The notes under the pieces were generated by a model. The model made no database searches. It had not been told where the DNA came from and worked only from the letters and a program-made list of their open reading frames with translations. A stretch of DNA of 64,000 nucleotides, taken from Rhizobium sp. BK316. Lineage in GTDB: Bacteria > Pseudomonadota > Alphaproteobacteria > Rhizobiales > Rhizobiaceae. Within the stretch, counting starts at the first letter, position 1, and each line of letters starts with the position of its first letter. Shown in pieces: positions 52,813-62,037 of this stretch. Where the stretch lies: positions 186,001 to 250,000 of the forward strand of contig NZ_JACHZR010000005.1 of the NCBI RefSeq assembly GCF_014193695.1. Direction: 5' to 3'. The position numbers were made by a program, and so were the translations under genes.

Positions 52813-54783
52813 ATGGGGGGCAACAGTTCCGCACAGGGCGGCGCCATCGTCTTCGAAACGGGCGTTGAATTTTCTGTTTGGTCGCATCATGCAACGCAGA
52901 TCGATCTCTGCCTCTTCGATGAAGACGGCAAGGAATATGCAAGGCTCCCCATGGCTCGCGACAGCGGCCATGTCTTCCGTCTTTTCGCCGACAGCGTGAA
53001 GGAGGGTGCCCGCTATGGCTACCGCGCGGACGGCATCTACGCCCCGGATAACGGCCTCTGGTTCGACCCTTCGAAACTGCTGATCGATCCCTATGCCAAG
53101 GCGGTAGACCGGCCCTTCCATTACGATCCGCGCCTCGCCATTTTCGGCGAGGATACGCAGCATCTGATGCCGAAGTCGGTCGTTACCAAAGACGCGCCCG
53201 TCAAAATCCGAAAGCCGCTCTTCAAACCGGGCGGCTTTATTTACGAAGTGGCGGTCAAGCCCTTCACCATCCTGCATCCGGATGTGCCGGAAGCTCAGCG
53301 CGGCACGGTCGCCGCTCTTGCCCATCCCTCCGTTATCGCTCACCTGAAGCGCATTGGCGTCGATGCCGTCGAGCTGATGCCGATCACCGCCTGGATCGAC
53401 GAGCGGCATCTGCCGCCACTCGGACTTACGAACGGCTGGGGCTACAATCCTGTTGCGTTCATGGCACTCGATCCGCGCATCGTGCCGGGCGGTATTGCAG
53501 AGCTCAGCGACACGGTGGCGAGACTGCATGAGGAGGGCATTGCCGTCATCCTTGACCTCGTCTTCAACCATACAGGCGAGAGCGACCGCTATGGCGCAAC
53601 ACTATCGCTGCGCGGCATCGACAATCTCAGCTACTATCGTCACGTGCCGGACCGGCCGTCCGTGCTCGTCAACGACACCGGCACCGGCAATACGGTTGCC
53701 TGCGATCATCCCTATGTTCAACAGCTCATCATCGACAGCCTGCGCCATTTCGTGCGCAATGCCGGTATCGACGGCTTCCGTTTCGACCTTGCCCCCATTC
53801 TCGGCCGCACAGAAAACGGCTTTGAGCGGAATGGCACACTGGCCGCGATCCTCACCGACGATCTGCTCACCGATCGCATCATGATCGCCGAACCCTGGGA
53901 TATCGGTCCAAGCGGCTATCAGCTCGGCAATTTCCCGGCGCCCTTCCTGGAATGGAATGACCGTGCCCGCGATGACATCAGATGCTATTGGCGCGGCGAT
54001 GGCTGGAAGACGGGTTCGCTCGCAACCGTGCTGGCCGGCTCGTCGAACATCTTCTCAGCCAATGGCGGAACAGCGACCCGCAGCGTCAATTTCCTCGCGG
54101 CCCATGACGGCTTCACGCTCATGGACCTCGTCTCCTACAGCGGCAAGCACAATGAGGCGAACGGCGAGAACAATCGCGACGGTCACAACGAGAACCATTC
54201 GTGGAACAACGGCGTCGAAGGCGAGACCGCTTATCCCGTGATCCGTGAGCGCCGCAAGGCCGATGTCATGGCGCTCATCTCTACGCTCTTTGCCAGCCGC
54301 GGCAGCATTATGCTCACGGCGGGCGATGAAGGCGGACGCACGCAGCATGGCAACAACAATGCCTACTGCCAGGACAATGAAATCACTTGGGTCGATTGGA
54401 AGCTGCTGGACGAAGACCTGATCGCCCATACCGCCTTCGTCGCTACGCTTCGTCGCCGCTTCTCGGTATTCTCCGATCTGACCTTCTTCTCCGGCAACGG
54501 TGATGTGGAATGGATATCGCTCTCCGGCGAACCGATGACAACAGGCGAATGGGAAACACCCTCGCTCTCCACTCTCGGCATGATGATGGCGACCCGCGAT
54601 CGTTCTTCCCGCAAACAGACCCGCCTCGCCGTCCTGTTCAATCGCTCCGAGCAGCATCAGCTATTCACGCTTCTCTCAACCGGCGAAGCAAACTGGCGCC
54701 AGCTTCTGCCCGGCGAGACGCGAAACGTCGCTGCCCGTGTCATGGTGGAACCGCGTTCAGTCGCCTTTTTCGTGGAAAATTGA
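52813..54783 (+). CDS. glgX: glycogen debranching enzyme
   Basis: 656 residues. An N-terminal CBM48-like domain (about 8-110) precedes a GH13 barrel with FRFDLAPILGR (nucleophile Asp) and MIAEPWDIG (acid Glu), plus the later FLAAHDGFTLMDLVSY stretch. It hydrolyses alpha-1,6 branches of phosphorylase-trimmed glycogen. Start ATG at 52813 is preceded by a run of G that can serve as ribosome binding site. It is the last gene of the cluster, and no clear terminator follows. Confidence 0.95.
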   Translation: MGGNSSAQGGAIVFETGVEFSVWSHHATQIDLCLFDEDGKEYARLPMARDSGHVFRLFADSVKEGARYGYRADGIYAPDNGLWFDPSKLLIDPYAKAVDRPFHYDPRLAIFGEDTQHLMPKSVVTKDAPVKIRKPLFKPGGFIYEVAVKPFTILHPDVPEAQRGTVAALAHPSVIAHLKRIGVDAVELMPITAWIDERHLPPLGLTNGWGYNPVAFMALDPRIVPGGIAELSDTVARLHEEGIAVILDLVFNHTGESDRYGATLSLRGIDNLSYYRHVPDRPSVLVNDTGTGNTVACDHPYVQQLIIDSLRHFVRNAGIDGFRFDLAPILGRTENGFERNGTLAAILTDDLLTDRIMIAEPWDIGPSGYQLGNFPAPFLEWNDRARDDIRCYWRGDGWKTGSLATVLAGSSNIFSANGGTATRSVNFLAAHDGFTLMDLVSYSGKHNEANGENNRDGHNENHSWNNGVEGETAYPVIRERRKADVMALISTLFASRGSIMLTAGDEGGRTQHGNNNAYCQDNEITWVDWKLLDEDLIAHTAFVATLRRRFSVFSDLTFFSGNGDVEWISLSGEPMTTGEWETPSLSTLGMMMATRDRSSRKQTRLAVLFNRSEQHQLFTLLSTGEANWRQLLPGETRNVAARVMVEPRSVAFFVEN

Positions 54784-54870
54784 TCCACGTTACCGGCCTG
54801 CGAGAATCGTTGTCGCAATCGTCATGAATGCGCGATAAGGCTTGCGGCTGCGGCTTTTTACGAGGAATGC

Positions 54871-55359
54871 ATGGTCACGGAAATTTCGCTCTCGGATGTC
54901 CGGGAGCTGGTCGGCACGGAAACAGGATTATCTGACTGGATACTCGTCGATCAGAAGATGATTGATGCCTTTGCCGGGGCAACCGGCGACCATCAGTTCA
55001 TTCACGTCGATCCTGTTCGCGCAGCAGCCGAAAGCCCTTTCGGCGGCACCATCGCCCATGGTTTCCTGACGCTCTCTTTGCTTTCGACGATGAACTACAA
55101 CTGCTTGCCCAAGGTGCGCGAGCAGACCATGGGCATCAATTACGGCTTCGACAAAATCCGCTTCATGTCACCGGTCAAAAGCGGCACCCGCATCCGCGGC
55201 CACTTCGTGCTTTCGGATGCCCGCTTCAGGGGCGCCGGCATGCTGATGACGACCTATGACGTCTCGATCGAAATCGAGAACGAAAAGAAGCCGGCGCTCA
55301 CCGCCCGCTGGATCACGATCATCCAGTTCGACCCGAAGGATCGACCGGAAGACGCTTAG
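54871..55359 (+). CDS. MaoC-family hotdog-fold dehydratase (NodN-like)
   Basis: 162 residues, one hotdog domain. The hydratase motif is present: FAGATGDHQFIHVDP (about 34-48, with the catalytic Asp and His), then GGTIAHGFLTLSLLS. It is predicted to hydrate trans-2-enoyl thioesters to (R)-3-hydroxyacyl forms; NodN proteins are close relatives. An (R)-specific hydratase could feed polyhydroxyalkanoate synthesis, but no pha gene is adjacent. GAGGA lies ahead of the ATG at 54871. It stands alone between glgX and the sarcosine oxidase operon. Confidence 0.87.
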   Translation: MVTEISLSDVRELVGTETGLSDWILVDQKMIDAFAGATGDHQFIHVDPVRAAAESPFGGTIAHGFLTLSLLSTMNYNCLPKVREQTMGINYGFDKIRFMSPVKSGTRIRGHFVLSDARFRGAGMLMTTYDVSIEIENEKKPALTARWITIIQFDPKDRPEDA

Positions 55360-55376
55360 GGCCGATTGCGGGGTTT

Positions 55377-55478
55377 AGAGCAATTCCGGCAACAGTGTGA
55401 GCGGTTGCGTGTTCGGAATTGCGTAAAACAAAGACCTAAAGCGTGGCCAGCGAATCTGAAAGATCGCGACACGCTTTA
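55377..55478. repeat. rhizobial mosaic intergenic repeat overlapping the soxG stop codon
   Basis: The first module has GCAATTCCG (55380-55388) facing CGGAATTGC (55414-55422), followed by GTAAAACAAAGACCTAAAGCG. The second has TAAAGCGTG (55437-55445) facing CACGCTTTA (55470-55478). Both are modules I recognise from dispersed rhizobial intergenic elements. The outer arm ends within the soxG stop codon (55476-55478). Confidence 0.75.
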
Positions 55479-56024
55479 ATGTCCTGCGTCCTCAGCACCT
55501 TCGGCCAGCAGCCCGAAAACATAATCCGAAAACGACCGCCAGCACTCCACCCGGAACGTATCGTCCTCGGTTCGAAAGAGCACGACCTCGGCCTTGCCGA
55601 AGATCGTCCGCGAGCAAGCGCCCACCGGAAAGACTTCGAGCGAGAGGTCCTGCGGGCAACCAACGGAAAGGGTTACCACTGCGCCAGGTCCCGAGACGAT
55701 GAAACCGACATTGCGATGGGACACATCAACTGCCGAATGAAGAGCGCCGGCATCAGCGAGAAGTGCAGGCAGGTCCGAGCCGTCCTCATCGATGACGAGC
55801 CATTCATCCGGCCCCAGCCAAAGCACCGAGCGCCCCGCAGCGCGACCAGACGTCTTGGGTACAGTCGGCAAAGCGACTCCCAAAGCGGAGGAGAGTGCCG
55901 ATACGGATTCAGCCGGCGCGCGCAGCGAAAGACGGCTGGCGACTGGCGCCACCGTCACGCGCACCGTGGCCGAACCGGCAAGAAGACCGGAAAGCGCCGG
56001 TTTGCGAATTGTGACCTCAGCCAT
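55476..56024 (-). CDS. soxG: sarcosine oxidase gamma subunit
   Basis: 182 residues. It resembles a reduced GcvT-like fold, with the typical WLGPDEWLVIDE and DVSHRNVGF stretches. It is a structural subunit of heterotetrameric sarcosine oxidase. The ATG at 56024 has AAGGAGG upstream and overlaps the soxA end by 8 bases. A frame open from 56048 adds eight residues. Its stop codon is the outer arm of the mosaic repeat. Confidence 0.93.
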   Translation of the reverse strand: MAEVTIRKPALSGLLAGSATVRVTVAPVASRLSLRAPAESVSALSSALGVALPTVPKTSGRAAGRSVLWLGPDEWLVIDEDGSDLPALLADAGALHSAVDVSHRNVGFIVSGPGAVVTLSVGCPQDLSLEVFPVGACSRTIFGKAEVVLFRTEDDTFRVECWRSFSDYVFGLLAEGAEDAGH

Positions 56025-59010
56025 GGATACGGCCTCCTTCCTTGTCAAAGAACACCAGATCCGTCACCTCGACCGGAATTGTCCGATCCGGCATAGGCAC
56101 ATAGAGCGTCTCGCCCATGAGGTTGCGCCCACCTTCAACCAATGCAAAGGCGATCGAGCGGCCGCAATTTTCCGACCAGTAGGCCGAGGTCACATGACCG
56201 AGCATCGTCATCGGCTTCGGCTGGTTCGGGTTGGCAACGATCTGCGCCCCCTCTTCGAGCACCAGCTTCTCATCCTTGGTGGCAAGACCAACGAGCTGCT
56301 TGCGACCTTCCTTCACAAGGTCCGGGCGCTTCAGGCCGCGGATACCGACGAAGTCCGCCTTCTTCTTGGAAACAGCCCAGGAAAGCCCCGCATCGTCGGG
56401 CGTCACGGTGCCATCCGTATCCTGGCCGACAATGATGTAGCCCTTTTCGGCGCGCAGCACATGCATGGTCTCCGTGCCGTAGACGCAGGCGCCGAGCGGC
56501 TCGGCATTGGCCCACACGGCCTCCAGCACCGACTGGCCGTAGTCGGCGGGCACGTTGATTTCGAAACCCGTCTCGCCGGTGAAGGAGACACGGAAGAGAC
56601 GCGCCGGAACGCCGGCTACCTTGCATTCCGCAACGCTCATATGCGGGAAGGCTTCGTTGGAAATATCGAGACCCTCGACCAGCGGCGCTACGATGTCGCG
56701 CGCCTTCGGCCCCTGCACGGCGATCACGGCCCATTGCTCGGTCACCGAGGTCAGCCATACCTTCAGATGCGGGAATTCCGTCTGCAGGTAGTCTTCCATA
56801 TGGTTGAGAACACGCGGCGCCCCGCCGGTCGTGGTCGTCACATGGAAGCGATCCTCGGAGAGACGACCGACGACGCCGTCGTCATAAACGAAACCATCCT
56901 CGCGCAGCATGATGCCGTAGCGGCATTTACCTGGTTTCAGCGTATCCCAGGCATTCGTGTACATGAGATTCATGAATTCGGCGGCATCCGGCCCGACGAC
57001 CTCGATCTTGCCGAGGGTAGAAGCGTCGAAGATACCGGCGGCCTCGCGTGCCGTCCGGCATTCGCGGGCAACGGCCTGATGCATCGTTTCGCCGGCACGA
57101 GGATAAAACCAGGCGCGCTTCCAGTTGCCGACATCTTCGAAGATCGCGCCCTTGGCCTCTTCCCAGGCGTGCAGGGGCGTCTTGCGCGTCGGGTCAAACA
57201 GCGGCCCACGCGAATGCGAGATCAACGCACCATAAGTCACCGGCGTATAGGGCGCGCGGAAGGTGGTGAGACCGACCTGCGGAATATCCTTGCCGAGTGT
57301 TTCGGCAGCGATCGCCAGGCCATGCATGTTGGACAGCTTGCCCTGATCGGACGCCATGCCGTTCGTCGTGAAGCGCTTGATATGCTCGATCGAATGCATG
57401 CCCTCGCGCACAGCAAGGCGGATATCCTTGGCACAGACATCGTGCTGGAAATCGATGAAGGCCTTGGCATTCGTGTCCGGCCCGGCACCTTCGGCCGCAC
57501 CGATCATGCCACCCGTCCAGTTGAAGGCCTGCTCGACCGAAATCCCGATCTTGCTGCCCGCCTGTCTGCCAACGGCCTGCGCCATCAGTTCACCGGCGGC
57601 AAGCGATTCCTCGACGGTTTGCTGCAGGCCGTCCGTCCCGTTGCATGCGCCGACGGAAAGGCAGTCCTGTGCGTAGGTGCCGGGCAGGAAACGCTGCGTC
57701 TCCGCATCGAAGGCAACCTTGCCCCGCGACTGCGAGAAGAGGTGTACGGAGGGTGTCCAGCCGGCGCAGACGAGCAGCGCATCGACGGCGATCTTGCGTG
57801 GCGAACCACCGCCGTTGCGCGCCACCGTCATAGAGGAGATGCGCAAAGCGCCCGATGTGTTGACGACCGACTGGCCGGTCAGCACATCGATACCGAGCGC
57901 ACGAGCCTCAGTGAGTACCGCCGCACCTGGCGCTTGCCTGATATCAACGATCGCTGCAATCGAAACACCTGCGCGCTTCAGGTCGAAAGCAGCCTCGTAA
58001 GCCGAGTCATGCGCGGTATAGATGCCGACCTTCTGGCCAACCGCAACGCCATAATGATTGAGATACATGCGGCCAGCCGAGGCGAGCATGATGCCCGGCC
58101 GGTCGTTATTCGGAAATACCATGTGGCGCTCGATCGCCCCGGTCGCAAGCACAACGCGCTTGGCGCGGACCTGCCACAGCCGTTCGCGCGGCAGATCGCG
58201 GGTGGGAAGAGCAATATGGTCCGTGACCCGTTCGACGAGGCCGACGAAATTGTGGTTGTAGTAGCCGAAGGCTGTCGTGCGGGTCAGGACCTGCACATTC
58301 TCCATGGCCTTCAGCCGCGCAAGGGTCTTCTGTACCCAGGCGTAGCCGTCGAGCCCATCCACCTTGACGCCAACATCGAAACGCAACGCGCCGCCGGCTT
58401 CCGCCTGTTCGTCGCAAAGGATGACTTTGGCGCCGGCTTCTGCAGCGGCAAGTGCTGCCGAAAGCCCGGCAATACCGGCTCCGGCGACCAGCACGTCGCA
58501 ATGAGCGTAGCGGCTGGCGTAATGGTCAGGATCGCCCTCTGTGGGTGCGACGCCAAGGCCGGCAGCGCGGCGGATCATCGGCTCGTATACGCGTTTCCAC
58601 GCAGCCCGCGGCCACATGAAGGTCTTGTAGTAGAAGCCCGCTGCGAAGAAGGGCGAGAACAGGTTATTGATCGCACCAATATCGAAGGAAAGCGACGGCC
58701 AGCGATTCTGCGACTTCACGATCATGCCGTCGAAGACTTCCTGCACGGTTGCCCTGACGTTCGGCTGCTTGCGGGCGCTGTCGCGGGCGACATCGATCAG
58801 TGCATTCGGCTCCTCGGCGCCGGCCGAAAGAATGCCGCGCGGGCGATGATATTTGAACGACCGGGCGACAAGGTGCACACCATGGGCAATCAAGGCTGAG
58901 GCAACAGTATCGCCTTCGAGCGCCGTATAGCTGTTACCGTCGAAGGTGAAACGCGCGGTCCTGGCGGGCGTCAGTCGGCCCTTGCCGGCAATACGGTTGG
59001 CGCCGCTCAT
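56017..59010 (-). CDS. soxA: sarcosine oxidase alpha subunit
   Basis: 997 residues, the expected size. An N-terminal 2Fe-2S-like/Fer2_4 region lacks obvious cluster Cys (about 15-100). Then come a pyridine-nucleotide/FAD Rossmann domain (VLVAGAGIAGLSAALAAAEAG, in part, near 174-194; bound NAD in the known enzymes) and a C-terminal GcvT-like aminomethyl/tetrahydrofolate domain (about 600-990). It oxidises sarcosine to glycine and passes the methyl carbon to tetrahydrofolate. The ATG at 59010 overlaps the soxD stop by 4 bases. Confidence 0.95.
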   Translation of the reverse strand: MSGANRIAGKGRLTPARTARFTFDGNSYTALEGDTVASALIAHGVHLVARSFKYHRPRGILSAGAEEPNALIDVARDSARKQPNVRATVQEVFDGMIVKSQNRWPSLSFDIGAINNLFSPFFAAGFYYKTFMWPRAAWKRVYEPMIRRAAGLGVAPTEGDPDHYASRYAHCDVLVAGAGIAGLSAALAAAEAGAKVILCDEQAEAGGALRFDVGVKVDGLDGYAWVQKTLARLKAMENVQVLTRTTAFGYYNHNFVGLVERVTDHIALPTRDLPRERLWQVRAKRVVLATGAIERHMVFPNNDRPGIMLASAGRMYLNHYGVAVGQKVGIYTAHDSAYEAAFDLKRAGVSIAAIVDIRQAPGAAVLTEARALGIDVLTGQSVVNTSGALRISSMTVARNGGGSPRKIAVDALLVCAGWTPSVHLFSQSRGKVAFDAETQRFLPGTYAQDCLSVGACNGTDGLQQTVEESLAAGELMAQAVGRQAGSKIGISVEQAFNWTGGMIGAAEGAGPDTNAKAFIDFQHDVCAKDIRLAVREGMHSIEHIKRFTTNGMASDQGKLSNMHGLAIAAETLGKDIPQVGLTTFRAPYTPVTYGALISHSRGPLFDPTRKTPLHAWEEAKGAIFEDVGNWKRAWFYPRAGETMHQAVARECRTAREAAGIFDASTLGKIEVVGPDAAEFMNLMYTNAWDTLKPGKCRYGIMLREDGFVYDDGVVGRLSEDRFHVTTTTGGAPRVLNHMEDYLQTEFPHLKVWLTSVTEQWAVIAVQGPKARDIVAPLVEGLDISNEAFPHMSVAECKVAGVPARLFRVSFTGETGFEINVPADYGQSVLEAVWANAEPLGACVYGTETMHVLRAEKGYIIVGQDTDGTVTPDDAGLSWAVSKKKADFVGIRGLKRPDLVKEGRKQLVGLATKDEKLVLEEGAQIVANPNQPKPMTMLGHVTSAYWSENCGRSIAFALVEGGRNLMGETLYVPMPDRTIPVEVTDLVFFDKEGGRIHG

Positions 59011-59348
59011 TGGGCCTCTCCTTCAACAGCTTCATAGGTCTCGACCGGCGCATGCGGCTCGGCCGCAGTCCCGATGTCAGGCTTCGGTTCACCGGCCTTG
59101 TAGGTCATGATGAACTTGTCGCTGACAGTATCGCGCGCCGCGTTGAAGAAGCGCCCGCAGCCATGCATGTGCCGCCAGCGTTCGAAAATCAGGCCTTTCG
59201 GATTATCGCGCAGGAAGAAATACTCCTCGAACGCTTCATCCGAAATCGAAGCGATATTGGTCGGCCGAGCGATATGGGCGTCACCGGCTCCACGGAACTC
59301 GAGCTCGGAGCGCTCCTCCTGACAGTAAGGGCAATAGATCAGCAGCAT
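59007..59348 (-). CDS. soxD: sarcosine oxidase delta subunit
   Basis: 113 residues. The N-terminal zinc-site pattern is clear: LIYCPYCQEERSELEF with two Cys in CPYC, then GDAHIARP with His. Next is FEEYFFLRDNPKG and a HGCGRFFNAARDT stretch, diagnostic for SoxD. It lies between soxB (13 bases upstream) and soxA (4-base overlap). Confidence 0.95.
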   Translation of the reverse strand: MLLIYCPYCQEERSELEFRGAGDAHIARPTNIASISDEAFEEYFFLRDNPKGLIFERWRHMHGCGRFFNAARDTVSDKFIMTYKAGEPKPDIGTAAEPHAPVETYEAVEGEAQ

Positions 59349-59360
59349 GTCGTCCTCCTG

Positions 59361-60614
59361 TCAGTGCGCCACGGCGGCAGCTGCCGCCTCGTCGATCAGC
59401 CGGCCGGAGCGGAAACGCTCCAGCGTCAGCCCGGCATTGAACTTGTGCGGCTCGTCGAGGGCGATCAGGTGGGCGAAAAGATTGGCCGAACCAGGCGTCG
59501 CCTTGAAGCCGCCGGTACCCCAGCCGCAATTTACGTAAAGCCCCGGAACGGGCGTCTTCGACTGGATGGCCGAACGATCCGGCGTATTGTCGACGATACC
59601 GCCCCATTGGCGCATCATCTTCACGCGGCGGAACATCGGGAAAAGTTCGCAGATTGCGTCCAGCGTATGCGTGATAATCTGCAGGCCGCCGGTCTGGGAG
59701 TAGGAATTATACTGATCCGTGCCGGCGCCGATGACGAGCTCGCCCTTGTCGGACTGCGAGATATAGGCATGCACCGTGTTCGACATCACGACGCAGGGGA
59801 AGATCGGCTTCAGCGGCTCGGAAACCAAGGCCTGCAGCGGGCTCGATTGCAGCGGCACGCGCACGTCCGCCATCTTCATGACCGTTGTCGTGTGGCCGGC
59901 GGCCGAAACGCCGACCTTCTTTGCGCCGATGAAGCCCCTGTTGGTCTCGACGCCGGTCACGCGTCCGTCCGGGCCGCGGCGGATGCCGGTGACTTCGCAA
60001 TTCTGGATGATGTGGACACCACGGTCGGACGCCGCACGCGCATAACCCCAGGCAACAGCATCGTGACGCGCCGTACCACCGCGACGCTGCAGGGCTGCAC
60101 CGTTGATCGGATAGCGCGCTGTCGCCGAAATATCGAGCGGCGGGCAATAGGCCTTGGCCTGCTCCGGCGTCAGCCATTCATTGTCGATACCGTAAAGCCG
60201 ATTGGCATGGATATGCCGCTTGAAGCTCTGCATGTCGTGCACATTGTGCGACAGCATCATGACGCCACGCGGCGAATACATGACATTGTAGTTGAGCTCC
60301 TGCGACAGCCCTTCCCAGAGCTTCATCGAGTGCTCGTAAATGTGCATGCTCTCTTCATAGAGATAGTTGGAGCGAATGATGGTGGTGTTGCGGCCGGTAT
60401 TGCCGCCGCCGAGCCAGCCCTTTTCCAAGACCGCCACATTGGTGATGCCATGCTCTTTGGCGAGATAGTAGGCCGCGCCCAGCCCGTGGCCGCCGCCGCC
60501 GATGATGATGATGTCATATTCGGGTCGCGGCTCCGGCGAGGTCCACTGTTTTTCCCAGCCCCTGTGCCCGCGCAGAGCCTCCCGCGCTACGGCAAAAACC
60601 GAATATTTCCGCAT
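59361..60614 (-). CDS. soxB: sarcosine oxidase beta subunit
   Basis: 417 residues. The DAO-fold FAD site is IIIIGGGGHGLGAAYYLA near 35-52. The RHDAVAW stretch (about 183-189) holds the His that carries covalent FMN in known heterotetrameric enzymes. It is first gene of soxBDAG; GGAG lies ahead of the ATG at 60614. It is divergent from the FecR-domain gene, with 240 bases between the starts. Confidence 0.95.
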   Translation of the reverse strand: MRKYSVFAVAREALRGHRGWEKQWTSPEPRPEYDIIIIGGGGHGLGAAYYLAKEHGITNVAVLEKGWLGGGNTGRNTTIIRSNYLYEESMHIYEHSMKLWEGLSQELNYNVMYSPRGVMMLSHNVHDMQSFKRHIHANRLYGIDNEWLTPEQAKAYCPPLDISATARYPINGAALQRRGGTARHDAVAWGYARAASDRGVHIIQNCEVTGIRRGPDGRVTGVETNRGFIGAKKVGVSAAGHTTTVMKMADVRVPLQSSPLQALVSEPLKPIFPCVVMSNTVHAYISQSDKGELVIGAGTDQYNSYSQTGGLQIITHTLDAICELFPMFRRVKMMRQWGGIVDNTPDRSAIQSKTPVPGLYVNCGWGTGGFKATPGSANLFAHLIALDEPHKFNAGLTLERFRSGRLIDEAAAAAVAH

Positions 60615-60854
60615 CCGCCATCATCTCCTTCAGGCAAAAGCTGTTCGTCGTGGCCATACAAATCGCAAATCGAATTGCGGCACAACGGTTCTTTTGCGAC
60701 GTGAAAGAGCTTTTGTTTTGACACGACGATAGCTGCACCGCCTCCATTTGTGGCCGTCTCCCTTCGCAGATGCGGCATAGCCCTTTTCTCACCCAACAGG
60801 GCAGGCAGAAGCGGCCGACTGCAAATGCTAATGTTCCGATATGTGGAGTGTCAC

Positions 60855-62033
60855 ATGTTGGGTTTGCGTAGCATAGGGATCGCGGGCTTCTGCCTCACGC
60901 TGTTGAGCGCATGGCCTGCGCTTGCCGCCGAGCCTGTCGGCCAGGCAACCCTCATCAGAACCGAAGTGAGCGGACAGGCCGGTCCGATCATCGTCAATGA
61001 CGAGGTCCATCGCAACGAGCGTATCCGCACCTCCCAATCCGGGCTCGGCCAGTTCGTCTTCCGCGACGGCACCAAGCTTGCCGTCGGGTGGGGCTCGTCC
61101 GTTGTCATCGACAAATATGTTTACGACGATTCCGACTCTGTCAAACGCCTCTCCATCAAGGCGGCTAAAGGCACGTTTCGCTGGGTCAGCGGCAATTCGA
61201 AATCCTCGGCTTACCAGATCCAGACGCCGGCCGGCACGATCGGCGTGCGCGGCACCGCTTTCGATTTCTATGTCGGCCCTGACGGTACGACTGCCGTGGT
61301 GCTGCTGAACGGTGCGGCCAGCTTCTGCGGCCCGGGCGGCTGCCGGCAATTGCAGCAGCGTTGCGATTGCGTCATTGCGCGGCCGAACGGCAACATGACG
61401 GATGCGCAACCCGTCAACCGCGCCGTGCTGCAGCGACTGGGTAACCAGCGCGCCCTTCCCTTCCTTTCCGGCAATCAGAGTCTATCAGGCGGCCTTGGCC
61501 TGCTTGGCGGCTGCCGGATGGCCTCGGTTGAGCCCGAGCGTAAAGACCGGCTTCGCCAGGAACCCCGGCCGCGGGATCCGGATCCCCCACCCTCGCAGCA
61601 ACCGCAGAAGCAGGATGATCCGCCGAAGCAGCGGCCGGAAAAACCGCATCACGATAAGCCGCATCATGACAAGCCTCATCATGACAGACCCCACCATGAC
61701 AAACCAAGGGACGGCTGGCACGACAAACACGACAAGCATGGCTGGAAGGATAAGGACGATAGAGACGATCACGGAAGGCCGGACCGGCACGACGGGTTCA
61801 ATCGTGCGGACAGACATGGCGCGTCTGACAGGCCAGGCCGTACGGAAAGGGCAGATAACCACCAGGACCAGCCGAGCAGACAGGAAAGAGGCGGCAGCGA
61901 AAACCAGACCGCCGGCAACGACCAGAGCATGGGAAGAGATCGGGATCGCGACCACCGTGGCCATGACCGGAATCACGGCTGGGGCGGAAACGGGAGCAGG
62001 GACCGGAACGGTGGCTGGAATCGCAATCGCTGA
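60855..62033 (+). CDS. exported FecR-domain protein with His/Asp/Lys-rich repeat tail
   Basis: 392 residues from the ATG at 60855 (GGAG upstream). A signal peptide (about 1-24, ending WPALA) is followed by a FecR domain (about 45-155, with GTFRWVSGNSKSSAYQIQTP and GVRGTAFDF). About 180 strongly hydrophilic residues end the protein: five near-copies of PHHDK (residues about 270-290), then DDRDDHGRPDRHDG-like charged stretches and a Gly/Asn/Arg tail. No lipobox. FecR-domain proteins of this type are often encoded beside CHASE2 cyclases, as here. The function is unknown; the tail looks suited to bind metal or polyanions. Confidence 0.75.
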   Translation: MLGLRSIGIAGFCLTLLSAWPALAAEPVGQATLIRTEVSGQAGPIIVNDEVHRNERIRTSQSGLGQFVFRDGTKLAVGWGSSVVIDKYVYDDSDSVKRLSIKAAKGTFRWVSGNSKSSAYQIQTPAGTIGVRGTAFDFYVGPDGTTAVVLLNGAASFCGPGGCRQLQQRCDCVIARPNGNMTDAQPVNRAVLQRLGNQRALPFLSGNQSLSGGLGLLGGCRMASVEPERKDRLRQEPRPRDPDPPPSQQPQKQDDPPKQRPEKPHHDKPHHDKPHHDRPHHDKPRDGWHDKHDKHGWKDKDDRDDHGRPDRHDGFNRADRHGASDRPGRTERADNHQDQPSRQERGGSENQTAGNDQSMGRDRDRDHRGHDRNHGWGGNGSRDRNGGWNRNR

Positions 62034-62037
62034 CTGA

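Noticed and set aside
55792..58899. A 1035-codon open frame antisense to soxG and soxA.
   Set aside because: Composition is that of a reversed soxA, with no motifs; the sox operon is firmly identified.
59010..60704. A 564-codon open frame antisense to soxD and soxB.
   Set aside because: Codon shadow of soxB/soxD with no domain and no ribosome binding site.
61650..61710. The short tandem units in the FecR gene as a CRISPR-like or DNA-level repeat array.
   Set aside because: The units are in-frame codons for PHHDK with no unique spacers, so they are a protein repeat.
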